From: Amborella trichopoda
Lineage: Eukaryota > Streptophyta > Magnoliopsida > Amborellales > Amborellaceae
Assembly: GCF_000471905.2 (NCBI RefSeq)
Contig: NW_006494942.1
Location: 324,234-388,233 of the forward strand
Reading direction: 5' to 3'
Length of the DNA stretch: 64,000 nt
Made by a program: the position numbers and the translations under genes. Positions 43,986 through 53,487 of the stretch are shown piece by piece. The stretch's first letter is position 1. Each line of letters starts with the position of its first letter. The notes below the pieces were generated by a model, which did no database searches, was not told the DNA's origin, and saw only the letters and a program-made list of their open reading frames with translations.

Positions 43986-45047
43986 ATGGCACCCGAAGAA
44001 GAGGAAGCCACTGCAGTCTTAACCCCAAAAGGGGTCTTCTGTTACACATTGATGCCTTTTGGATTAAAGAATGCATGTACCACATACCAGAGAGCAATGG
44101 AGACCATCTTCAAAGATATGATGCACAAAGAGGTGGAGTGTTATGTAGATGACTTGGTGGTAAAATTCGAAGAGAATGATGCTCACAAGAGATACCTTGA
44201 AAAGCTAATCGAGCGATTACGCCTTCATCAACATAAAATGAACCCGCTGAAATGTGTTTTTGGCATACATTTGAGAATGTTCTTGGGGTTCATTGTCAAA
44301 CATCGAGGGCTTGAAGTTGAGCCAGTTAAAATCAAGGCGATCCAAGAAATTCCACCACCAACTACACTACGAGAACTGTGCTCTCTTCAAGGGCAGCTAG
44401 CATACATCCGCAGGTTCATCTCAAATCTCTCAGGTCACTGTAAACCCTTTACACACCTACTAAAGAAGAATACTCCATTCATCTGGGATGAAGCATGTCA
44501 AGCAGCCCTTGATGGCATCAAGCAATATTTACTCAATCCTCCAGTGCTCTCTACACCAGTGTTGGGAAAACCTCTCATCCTATATGTGACTGCTCTAGGC
44601 AAGTCACTCGAGCCATTGTTAGCACAAAACAATAACGAGCGAAAAGAAACGACACTCTATTATCTCAGCTGCAGGATGCAAGGGGCCGAGAAGAATTATC
44701 CCCCTACAGAGAAGATGTGCCTAGCCCTGATCTTCGCAGTACAAAAAATCTATCACTACTTGCTTGGTCATGAAGTGAAACACATATCAAAAGTAGATCC
44801 TGTAAAATTTCTCATGACATGCCCATGCTTGTCAGGACACCTTGCTAAGTGGGAATTATTGCTTATGGAATTCGACATCATGTATGTCCCACAAAAGGCC
44901 ATCAAGGGCCAAGCCTTGGCTAATTTCCTTGCAGCACACCCCATATCGGCGGAATGTCCGTTATCAAGAGACCTTCTTAATGAAGAAGTATTTTGTGCTG
45001 AGGTTGCGCATACGTTGGATTTTACTTCGATGAAGCCTTCCAATTAG
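43986..45047 (+). pseudogene. RT, RNase H of element C, long open frame with YVDD intact
   Basis: 353 open codons, the longest frame in the window. RT palm motifs are PKGVFCYTLMPFGLKNAC and VECYVDDLVVKFEENDAH (YVDD near 44142), then CVFGIHLRMFLGFIVKHRG and FISNLSGHCKPF of the thumb and connection. RNase H-like text LILYVTALGKSLEPLLAQ has Gly where A has Asp, so an active-site acid may be lost. KNYPPTEKMCLALIFAV and YVPQKAIKGQALANFL follow. The frame ends at a TAG in place of the Trp that starts the second RNase H. RT itself looks the best preserved here, but the frame lacks the upstream palm part. Confidence 0.88.
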
Positions 45048-45400
45048 ACCATGGCCCTAAATTTTGAAGTCATCATATTGATCGCCTGGTTAACCAGTTT
45101 GGTTTTGAGTGGAAGTACTCGATTATGTACCACCCTCGGGCGAATGGCTTGGCTGAGGCCTTCAATAAAACTTTGTGCAATGTTTTACAAAAATCGGTAT
45201 CAAAGACGAAGAAGAACTGGCATGAGAAGCTTCCCGAAGCACTATGGGCTTATCGTAATACTACACGAAATGCTATTGATTCCACTCCTTATTCTCTGGT
45301 CTATGAGGGTGAAGGAGTTTTACCCCTCGAAATTCAAATCCCTTATTGTGTGTCGCTATACATCAAGGATTAACCAAAGATGAGAAAGTCAAACTTTGAT
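45048..45400 (+). pseudogene. Integrase core remnant of element C (after a deletion)
   Basis: Directly after the first codons of the second RNase H the sequence resumes in the integrase core with the segment equivalent to HHVDRQVN in A, then IMYHPRANGLAEAFNKTL with the catalytic Glu, KKNWHEKLPEALWAYRNTT and STPYSLVYEGEGVLPLE. The second RNase H, the integrase zinc domain and the first two catalytic Asp are deleted, at least one kilobase compared with A. Confidence 0.8.
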
Positions 45401-45715
45401 ATCAAGAATTGGATGCACTTGATGAAAAGAGGCTAAAGGCTCAATAGAACAACGAACTCAACCAAGGGAGAATGAAGAGGGCCTTTGATAAATATGTTAA
45501 AGTCCTCTCATTCACCCGTACTGATCTAGCTCTAGTCGTCAAAAGGCCGATCGTGATGCACAACCGGTGTAAAGGGAAATTTGAACCCAAGAGGGAAGGT
45601 CCCTTTATAGTAAAAAAGGTCTCGCCAAATGGAGCCTTCATTCTGGCACATCCTGATGGATAGGAGGCCCCCCTATCAATGGGTGATATTAAAGAAGTAC
45701 TATCTGTGATGCAAT
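45401..45715 (+). pseudogene. Integrase C-terminal domain of element C
   Basis: QGRMKRAFDKYVKV, then LALVVKRPIVMHNRCKGKF and WEGPFIVKK-like text (KREGPFIVKKVSPNGAFIL), matching 2461-2243 in A. A TAG at 45661 interrupts it. Pol ends at about 45715, close to the antisense AATAAA at 45775, as in A. Confidence 0.78.
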
Positions 45716-45774
45716 TTCAAGAAAAGAGACTCAATGCAAAGCAAGCAAGACTGTCTAAACAAAGTCTAACTCTT

Positions 45775-45780
45775 TTTATT
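45775..45780 (-). terminator. Polyadenylation signal of the antisense unit (C)
   Basis: AATAAA on the minus strand in a context (cttgtaactcattttact upstream) that aligns with the antisense signal of A at 2123-2128. Confidence 0.5.
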
Positions 45781-45788
45781 GCAGTAAA

Positions 45789-46280
45789 ATGAGTTACAAG
45801 TTACACACCAAAAATCCCATTATTAGGGAGGTTACAAGTCTCTTGCATTTGAGGAAAAGGGAACAGTTGACACAAAGAGTGTTGCTCTTACATCTGAGGA
45901 TAAGAGGACGGTTACAAACCAAAACCCGTACGGTTGATCTTGCATCTGAGGGTAAGAGGATGATTACAGATCAAAAGAAATGCTCTCCTCATGAACAAGA
46001 AGCAAACCCACCCAAGAAACACACTCACCATGAAGAAGAAGCAAAACCACTTGGAGAGTCAGCTTCAATTCATCTGACGAGTATCCTCAAGGATGATGGT
46101 TATAAGCCAAAAGAAGAGGCCAACCATTTCCGAGTATATCAAACATACAAGCTAGACTTTTCTGGCAAGGAACTGGCCTATGATGGAGAGCATACCCTGT
46201 TCACAATGGATGCCCTTCCACAGAACAACATGGACTTTACTGTTGTGCTAGAGGACTTGCATTCCAATGGCCATCATTAG
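45789..46280 (+). CDS. 163-codon open frame ending in an Argonaute (AGO4-clade) N-domain-like fragment
   Basis: ATG at 45789, TAG at 46278, no internal stop. Residues 1-60 are read from a 47-53-base repeat (LLHLRKREQ, LLHLRIRGR, LASEGKRM) and a charged middle (HEEEAKPLGE). From 46119 the translation reads ANHFRV, then YQTYKLDFSGKELAYDGE, HTLFTMDALPQN and NMDFTVVLED. GKE-AYDGE-LFT-ALPxNxMDFxVVLE is the conserved N-terminal region of plant AGO4/6/9-clade Argonautes. About forty residues that normally lie between HFRV and YQTY are missing, and CGAGTA could have served as microhomology. It lacks PAZ and PIWI domains, so it cannot be a working Argonaute. It lies in sense with the element's genes but inside the antisense unit. 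Whether the frame is translated is unknown. Confidence 0.72.
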   Translation: MSYKLHTKNPIIREVTSLLHLRKREQLTQRVLLLHLRIRGRLQTKTRTVDLASEGKRMITDQKKCSPHEQEANPPKKHTHHEEEAKPLGESASIHLTSILKDDGYKPKEEANHFRVYQTYKLDFSGKELAYDGEHTLFTMDALPQNNMDFTVVLEDLHSNGHH

Positions 46281-46299
46281 CTAGGCCTTACCGCTGGTC

Positions 46300-47030
46300 A
46301 TCACCCTTTGCCTACCCAAGTCAGCGTCGTGTGAAACAATTCCCATACGTGATTCACTGTCATATGTGAGCAACACCGTGCGCGTCATGATGCCCACCAT
46401 GCATGGATAAGCGTTGTTTGAAGCTAGCACCGGTTGTGTTCTCCATAGGTTAGCGCCGGATGTGTTGCTAACTCCAAGCGTCAGCTGACTTGTCTGAGGC
46501 CAGCGCTGGCTGTGTCCTTGAAAGGATAGCGCCGACTGTGTTTTCAACTCCCAGCAGCGATTGCCTTTCTTGAGGATCAGCACCGGTTGTGTCAGCATTG
46601 ATTGTGCTTCTAACCCGTATCGCCGGTTGCCTTTCTTGAGGATCAGCACTGGCTGTATCAGCACCGACTATGCTTTTAAAAATCTAGCGCTGGTAGTGTA
46701 TTCTAAGTCAGTGCTGGTTGTGCTGTGACTATTCACCTCTCGGTGACTCTCCATTTTCTTCCCCCTTGAATCCCGAGACTCCTTATTTTCTGCTTAAGAT
46801 GTTTTGCCTCCTCGAGGATTGCATGATTCTCAAAGGAAACCGTTCGTCTTCTTGTGATTGTTCACCTTCCCTTGATGGTTCACCTTTTGCAACCATTCAC
46901 TTCCCTGCAACGGTCCACCTCCTGTGACCGTCCGTCTCCCTGAACCCCTTTCCACTGTCGAAAACCATTGCAACTTTCTTCCAAACCACCAGGGAAACTC
47001 ACTTGCACCCACTGGAAAACTGCCAAAAAC
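46300..47030. repeat. Degenerate repeat in the C 3' region
   Basis: Short units such as tagcgccggatgtgttgc, atcagcaccggttgtgtc and gccggttgcctttcttgagg recur between 46420 and 46720, with scattered copies at 47690-47850. Their translation on the minus strand gives the repeated peptide QPVLILKKGNR. No gene is supported. Confidence 0.55.
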
Positions 47031-47032
47031 TA

Positions 47033-47088
47033 GCGAAAGTTCACGTAGCGGCCCCTCGCTACTAGCGGCCCCTCGCTACAACTTTCGC
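47033..47088. repeat. Tandem palindrome inside an outer inverted repeat
   Basis: The outer arms gcgaaagtt (47033-47041) and aactttcgc (47080-47088) enclose two exact tandem copies of tagcggcccctcgctac (47046-47062, 47063-47079). Each copy is itself a hairpin (tagcg with cgcta, loop gcccct); the first is extended by one base pair. The structure lies in the leader of the antisense transcript. Confidence 0.85.
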
Positions 47089-47880
47089 CTTTTTTCTCTT
47101 CTCTATCTTGCCAAAATCACTGCTGGAATCTAAAAAAACTTCTCAAAGTCACAGCTATAAGTTCCTTGTTGTCCTAGAAAACTCACTATTTCCACGGCAA
47201 AACTCCACGATGTCTTCACAGTGCTCACTGCAAACTCCTGCAAAGCCTGACAAAATTCCTGCTTCCTACTAGAATCCTTCCTTGTCTGCAAGAAAGTTGT
47301 TAATTTGGCTAAAATCCCTTGTGCGCTCGCTCAAGGTTTCACTGGAAACCTTCTTATCATTGTTAGATATTTTTTTTTTAAAGTTTTTTTACCCTTCAGT
47401 GAAATACAGTGAAAATGGGGTTTACCCCCTTTATATAGCCGAAGCTTCCCGCAAAAGCCCCTTGCAAAGAGGCCAAAAGTCAATGGACCGGATAGGGTTG
47501 AGCTCTGACCCGAGGCCCGAGTAAAGTTTTACCAACGCCCATTAAAGGCCACGCAACACAGACTAGGATCAGGTCAGGCTCGGGTCATGGCCCGAACATT
47601 GACCCGTGCCCAATGTCTACTGCAATCGAAACTATCGTGTTTGCAAACCCTGACGTTGGCTGTCTTCTTAGCAACTTAGTGTCGACTGCATTTCAGAAAT
47701 AGCATGGGATGCCTTTAGCGCCGGCTACGTTTTTAACAACATCAGAGCCGGCTGGGGCATTCAAGAAAAAGTTCACCGACTTCAGCGTCAGCTACGTTTT
47801 CAAAGACTCAGCACCGCCTGAGTGTTCAATAAGTGATCAGCACCACACACCCACGAATTAAATCCATGTGTGTTCTACTA
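47089..47880. other. C 3' region around the antisense promoter
   Basis: Contains the antisense promoter and, upstream of it on the antisense strand (47440-47880), a segment with cgggtcatggcccgaac-type text. No reading frame of note is seen. Confidence 0.5.
47430..47437 (-). promoter_or_regulatory. Antisense TATA box in element C
   Basis: TATATAAA on the minus strand (ggctatataaaggggg), followed by accccattttcactgtatttc and gaagggtaaaaaaac. This aligns with the antisense TATA region of A at 1644, so the promoter predates the split of A and C. Confidence 0.65.
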
Positions 47881-48435
47881 CTGTTATCCCCAGTATAAGT
47901 CATACCCATTTCTCATTATCCCCAGTGGAGTTAAGGGTCATCTTTACCTCGTCAATCCCCAGTGGGTTTGCTTCATACCTGGTTAGCCTGTACACAAAGA
48001 GTCGGGTTGCTTTCGATGAATTTCATCTTTAAAGAGAGCCACATTTATTCCATTATCCCTGATGAAATCGGCCTTCCCATCTAAACTCTTGTCGGTATTA
48101 ACTATTCTTATCCCAATGGAGTCAAGAGCAGGCCACTGTCCCTTATCCCCAGTAGGAATTACACCTGTACTGCAGCCCATTGATTCCTAGCAGATTTAAT
48201 GTCGTACTTATCCCTTCAATCGCCAGTGGGTCAGTCTCGCACCAAGTTATCTTATCCCAAGGAAGTCGGCTTACCTTCCATAAGCCTATTCCCCATGGAG
48301 TCTCATCTGTCACCTCAGGGAGGCATATTTGTCCCCCAATCCTCAGTGAAGTCTGCTTCTCCAACGAAACCCCTTGCTGGCCTTAAATCATTTTACCCTC
48401 AGGGAGTGAGAATTTTATCCATAGATCTATCCCTC
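47881..48435 (+). repeat. tccccagtgg motif repeats (complementary to the primer binding site)
   Basis: About ten variants of ttatccccagtggagt recur every 40-60 bases; the best, tccccagtggagt at 47919-47931, is an exact complement of actccactgggga in C's own primer binding site (39566-39583). Further weak copies lie at 48800-48970. A has the same array at 178-600. Confidence 0.6.
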
Positions 48436-49150
48436 ATGCAACTTCACCTACATGGCGACCCACAGCCATGGTCCGTGCTGCATGACTTTAAATGGCATAG
48501 CCTTGATCTAAGTGCACGACCCTAAAATACATGGTCCCAAGTACATGACCTTAAACTGTAGCGGAGGTCTAGTTGCACGACCTTAAACTGCATGGTCCAA
48601 GCGGCAGGACTCTAAAGCGCATAGCCATAGTCCAAGCAATATGACCTAAAACCATAGTGCATGTCTTGGCCGCATGATGTTGAACTGCCTAGCACAGGTC
48701 CAGGAAGAATGACCTTAAACTCGCCCCCACCACATACATGCACATGCCCTTACGTGCATCTTTATGCACGCCTTTCCTAACTGACCCGTTCGTGTGCACC
48801 CATATTCACCGACTCCCCAGTGAGTTCACCTTCCTTCATTGCCATTATCTATCATTCCCTAGTGAGTCTTACCCATGCTCATAGAATGGCGAGCCATCCA
48901 TGCTCGTCGTAAGCTAGTGAGTCACCATTTAGAGCCACCTTTCATACATCATCCACCTTTCACATGTAGCCTTGTGCCATTTCCCCTAAGTGAGCTAAAA
49001 CCACTACCATACTCATTCTATGGTCTCCATAGACTTCCATTCATCACCACCACGGTCCAGCTGTATGACCTTAAAACTGTAGTGCACGTCTTGGCCGCAT
49101 GATGTTAAAAGACTTCGCACAGGTCCCGAAGGCATGACCCTAAACATGCC
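48436..49150 (+). repeat. 61-base-type minisatellite of element C
   Basis: Units such as catgaccttaaactgtag ... ggtctagttgcacgacc (48490-48730, 49050-49150), the reverse complement of the arrays at 1-1183 and 15601-16590, as expected for a plus-strand element. About five recognisable units, interrupted at 48735-49040 by more ccccagtg-type text. Confidence 0.75.
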
Positions 49151-50244
49151 TTTACACAAAATAACGAGCATGGTGAATACCTAGACAAGGGAACGACATG
49201 AGTAAAAATTACAGACAGGTCACAAAACCATGAGTAAAAGAGTTCGATGAAAATAAAAACCTGGGCACGGTGAAACCTGAAAGGGGACTGTGAGTAAAAA
49301 TAGAAAATAAGGGTCAACATAATCGAAAGGTCATGGGAAAAAAAGCCTCAAATAAAAGGAAGTTGGTGAAAAATGTCTCTATGACGCCGCTTCCCAAGTT
49401 CAAGTGAAAATGCACGAAGGACACTTGGACCAATAAACAGGTTGATGCAGCACTCGCCTCAACAGGTGACTTCAGCCCACATTCAAAGAAAAATCCCTGG
49501 TATCACGGTACTAGGACTCAAAAATACGAGCTACAAAGAAAAGATTTTGACAGCCTAAGTCCATTTACAAAAGGGACTCAAAGGATAGAAGATTTGCCAA
49601 GAAGGCAAGACAAGTCTCATGAGGAGGACACTATTCTCACGAGGTCACAAATACACTCTGAAAATGCTAAAGACCACCACAAAGGTAAGAAACTGACAAA
49701 GCCAGGGCGAACCTGCCAGAGACTTCAATCCGCCTCACCATAATTATCTTTAGCCGACAGGCCCAGACTTTCGAAACAGGCTAACAAAATGCCCCCGACC
49801 GAACCCGACAGATGGGGCCCACAGAGGTATCTTGACTGTCAAAAGCATACTTAGTGTACCAGCAAACAGCGCCAACCAAAGACAAAGAAACCCAGACCAA
49901 ATGGGAATAATGCCCTTCACCATGGCACTCAATTGCTAAACGGGTCTGATTTTGACTAACGAGGTCCGTACAAAATCCTCAGCTTTAGAATCACAAACAG
50001 TCCACATGAGGGCGAGGACTTTGACAAGATCCCTCAAAAAAGTCTCTTCTCCCCTTGAAGTCTCCATGGATGGGCCTGTACATTGCATCCAAACATCTAT
50101 GCATCCTAGTTGCAGCATTGCGTGAATCTCCTAGGCGTTCACGTGGTCTTGTGGCTAGGAAAAAAAAAGTAATAAAGCCAAAGGAAGTTTTTCCAATGTT
50201 GTCCTTCTTGCTTCTTTTGAAGTACAACATTCGACGGGGCAAGC
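49151..50244 (+). other. Last part of the C 3' noncoding region
   Basis: About 1.1 kb without repeats or a recognised gene. Minus-strand open stretches (49750-49932, 49991-50257) have no similarity that I know. The last 40 bases before the LTR contain cgacggggcaagc, a weak polypurine tract candidate for plus-strand priming. Confidence 0.5.
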
Positions 50245-53200
50245 TGTTTGAACACATTTTTCAGCACCTTGGTCCCCAATGCAGAATAAAGAGGAAGCAA
50301 ATCAATAAAGCCTCAACATACAGTGGAAATTTTGACAGTCTCATAATGGCCTAAGAATTGGTCAAGATCTTCATAAGCATCCAAAAGGCCACCTACCAAG
50401 TTTCATCGCAATTAGACATATTTAAGGCAGTGAACACAAAGAAACAATTTTGGCAAAATTGGACTCCTAAAATGGACCCTGTAACTATAACTATATTTTC
50501 AGTGTATCAAATAGTTGTGGGGACCACTGTCATTAGATTCGGCACGGTCGAAAGCCCCTATGGGTCAAGTTTCGGCTTAATCGGGCACTCCAGGACTAAG
50601 TTATGGGTAAAACATCAAAAAGGGGTAGGCCACACACTATTCCCATGTGGCCACCCTGCACCAAAACACCACTAAAGGTGGTTGTTTTCATAGTCACGGA
50701 CAGTGACTTTTAAGGCCTATATTTCACTCGTTCCACGTCAGATCGTGCTCAAATTTTGTGAGCATGTTCGTCTAATCAAGATGAGCATTTTGATATGTGG
50801 TATGCCCCATGACAATGCCTGAGCAAAGAGAAAAACTAGAGAGAAGTTGCTGATCCGTGAAGAAAATTACAAAAAAATCAACAATAACATGCCTCGTTCG
50901 AGTGGCCAAATCCCGACACTCGTGTACCCGATCGACGTGAAACCAATTGCATTGTGTGCACGAGATTCGAGGCTATCTATGGTTCGAACCTCGCATAAGA
51001 TGAACAGTTGGATTTCACACACAGAGGTGTCGAAGCTGCTGTAACTCCCGACATCGGATTTCAAGATTTCGCCAAAAAACTCAAGACGATAGAGTCTTCA
51101 TCCGGACATGAAATCGAGTTGTGTTTGTTGCTATGTGATCGTGACGGCATGCTCAGTGTGATTCAGTAAAGAAAATGAAGAAAAATATCAAGGAACGAGC
51201 ACACTATCGATCTAAAGTTTTCAAGATTCAACCAAAATTGAAGTCTTATGATCATGACTTAAAAACATAATTCATGGCTCGAAGTTGGTATCAAATCGGT
51301 CGTCATGCCGAGCCCTACAATAAAACAATTATCTTTTGATCAAATGGGCATCAGAGCAATCCCGGATCAGTCATGGAAGATCACGCAAGTTCTCGGGCAG
51401 CAACAGGGACTGTTCTGAAATTCCACACATTGTTAGGTAAGAGTAAACAGTCTTTTTGCAACCATGTTTAGAATTTCTTTTAATTCAATTAAATTGCAAT
51501 TATCTTCAGGTAGTTTTTTTTTATATAAACATGCAAAGTTAAATTGTAAAGAATAAAGGCATAATTCTTCAATATTCAATAAAGACTTGAATTCTTGCTT
51601 GAGTTTGTGTGTGCATCTTGGAGAGAGAGAGAGAGAGAGAGAGAAGAGAGAAGAAAAGGGTTAGTATCCCTCGATGAGGTAATTTTCTCTCTCCTCTTTT
51701 CAATCTTCCTTTTTCTCTCCTCCTTTTTTTCTCCCTCCTCCTCTTTTCACTCTCCTCCTCTTTTCTCATCTCTATCTCACTTTACCTCTCCTCTTTTCTC
51801 ATCTCTATCTTTCTTTCTCTCTCCTCTTTCCTCATCTGTATCTCTTTCTCTCACCCCTTTTCTCCCCCGTCTCTATCTCTTCTTTTCTTTCTCGTTTCTC
51901 CCTTCCTCTTCCCTGCTTTCTTCTTTATCCCCTTCTCTCTTCCTTCTTTGGTCTATCGCATCTCTGTTCCTCTTTCTTTCAAAATTCACGCATGGAGGAC
52001 CTATCGCCTGGTGCTCTTGAGACATGAATAGTGAGCCAGGTCTTAGCCTGAGTGGCGCAAGGCTAGCGCCTCCTGGGTTTCTCTTTCTCTTTCTTCTCTT
52101 ATGTCACAGTGGCACAAGCATAACGTTGCCTGGCCTCTCTTTCCCTTCTCTCTCTCCTATCTCATATGATGCAAGTTCATCGTCGTATGTGCTCTCACTC
52201 TCTCTTTTCTTCAATCTCAAATGGCGAAGCCTCAGCACCGCCTGAGTTTTCTCACTTCTTCTGTCTCAAACTATGAAACCTTAGCACCACCTGAGTTTTC
52301 TCCTTTCTTCTGTTCCAGATGGCGAACCCTTAGTGCCGCATGCGTTTTCTCTTCTCTCTTTCTCCTAGCGTTGCCGGTGAAACCTTAGCATCGCTTCTGT
52401 CTTTTCTTCCATCTTGTTCAGTCCAAGGAGATGGAGGTCCATTGTCGTCTGAATTTTTCCCTTCTCCTTATCTCATTGTCATCAGTGTCTCTCTTCTCTC
52501 TCTTACTCCTCTCTAATTCTCTCTCCTTTCTTTCTTTCTTCTCCTTCATCTTCTCTCATGCTCTTCTTTTTTCTTTTTCTTTTTCTTCTCTCTTCTTCCT
52601 ATTCATATCTTCTTCTTCTCTTAGTGCCTTTTGTCTCACCTCTCTCTCTCTGTTTCCGTTTTTTTTTTCTTTTCTCTTCTTCTTCTTTAATTCCCCTTAT
52701 TTCCCTTCTTTTTTATCTTCCCTTCTCTCTCTCTTATCTCTCTTCTTTCTTTTACTCTCTCATTTGATCAAGAAGTGTTGAGACTAAACTTCAATGGTAG
52801 TCCTGTCATTTAGCTGTAGTGTTGTTGTGTTGGTCATAGTTACCGTGCCCGCTTTATTGCCACGACAGACAAGTCATTGTGTCTAGCTAGCCGGTATTGG
52901 CACAGTCGTCTAGTAATAACTCTGTTGAGCCGGTCTGAGCTACCCAACCCATTTTACTACCACGATAAGTCAATTACCTACTTGTCAAGTTATTGTGTCA
53001 GTCTCACCACTCGATCAAATTCTTCTCACCCCAATCTCCATCCTCTCATTCTTCTCTTCTTTTGAATGTGCACGCATGTGTATGTTCACCTAAAGGCAAG
53101 GTGTAGTTCCTTGACTCGCTTGTCTTGTAACAGTTGCCATGTGTGTGTGATTGCAGAAATAGGAGAATACAAGCTAAGAGAGGCGATTCCGAACCAATTT

Positions 53201-53425
53201 TATGACTAGGGAGCTTTCTTCATGATCTAAGAGGGCGCCCATGCGAACCAGCCCGAGTAAATCCTGAACCTACCTTAAATTCCTCTCTCATCAGTTGGTC
53301 CACCTGCCCTTGTTCTTGAGCAAGGTTCCCGAGAGAGCGATCTCAAAGTCTCAGGTTCCCCTGAACCCAAGATGTATGCCGCTCGATCATCCAGATCCGG
53401 AAGAAGAGATCGAGGCACCTAACCA
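50245..53425 (+). repeat. 3' LTR of element C
   Basis: Starts TGTTTGAACA and ends CCTAACCA, 3181 bases. Has TTATATAAA at 51521-51529 and AATAAA near 51577, a clear promoter and polyadenylation region that the 5' LTR lacks. Pyrimidine tracts lie at 51683-51970 and 52480-52770, hairpin units at 52205-52345. The gatctaagaggg block is at 53225. Confidence 0.88.
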
Positions 53426-53487
53426 GTAGTCTCAAGTCCCGGGTTCTTCTTGAACCCGAGACACGTGCCACCAAATCATCTAAATCC

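Larger units (their letters stand above)
45775..47410 (-). ncRNA. Putative antisense transcript of element C spanning the Argonaute-like fragment
   Basis: From the TATA box at 47437-47430 to the AATAAA at 45780-45775 the minus strand would give an RNA of about 1.6 kb. It starts with a leader (cattttcactgtatttc) shared with A, includes the tandem palindrome (47033-47088) and a degenerate repeat with agcaccggttgtgt (46430-46700), and reads the Argonaute-like fragment in antisense. Minus-strand frames (46281-46664, 46830-47012) carry repeated peptides and no known domain. Antisense ORFs or transcripts in this position are known for some Tat elements. The unit in A is only about 0.5 kb, so C gained about 1.1 kb between conserved ends. 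Confidence 0.4.
36389..53425 (+). mobile_element. Element C: Tat-lineage retrotransposon with both LTRs, inserted in the 5' LTR of D
   Basis: 5' LTR 36389-39562, primer binding site, leader, gag, pol, a 4.5 kb 3' noncoding region and a 3' LTR 50245-53425, about 17 kb in all. The five bases before (gcggt, 36384-36388) and after (gtagt, 53426-53430) fit a diverged target duplication; together the flanks rebuild a continuous stretch of the D LTR. Over the first 150 or so LTR bases I count roughly sixteen differences between the two copies, so insertion is old. All coding regions are damaged, protease is missing, and a deletion removes the second RNase H and most of integrase. A captured Argonaute-like fragment lies in the 3' noncoding region. 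Confidence 0.88.

Noticed and set aside
46281-46664. Minus-strand frame with repeated QPVLILKKGNR
   Set aside because: It reflects a degenerate DNA repeat in the 3' noncoding region; no ATG context or known family.
49991-50257. 88-codon minus-strand frame next to the 3' LTR of C
   Set aside because: No recognisable motif, and it runs into the LTR start; not supported as a gene.
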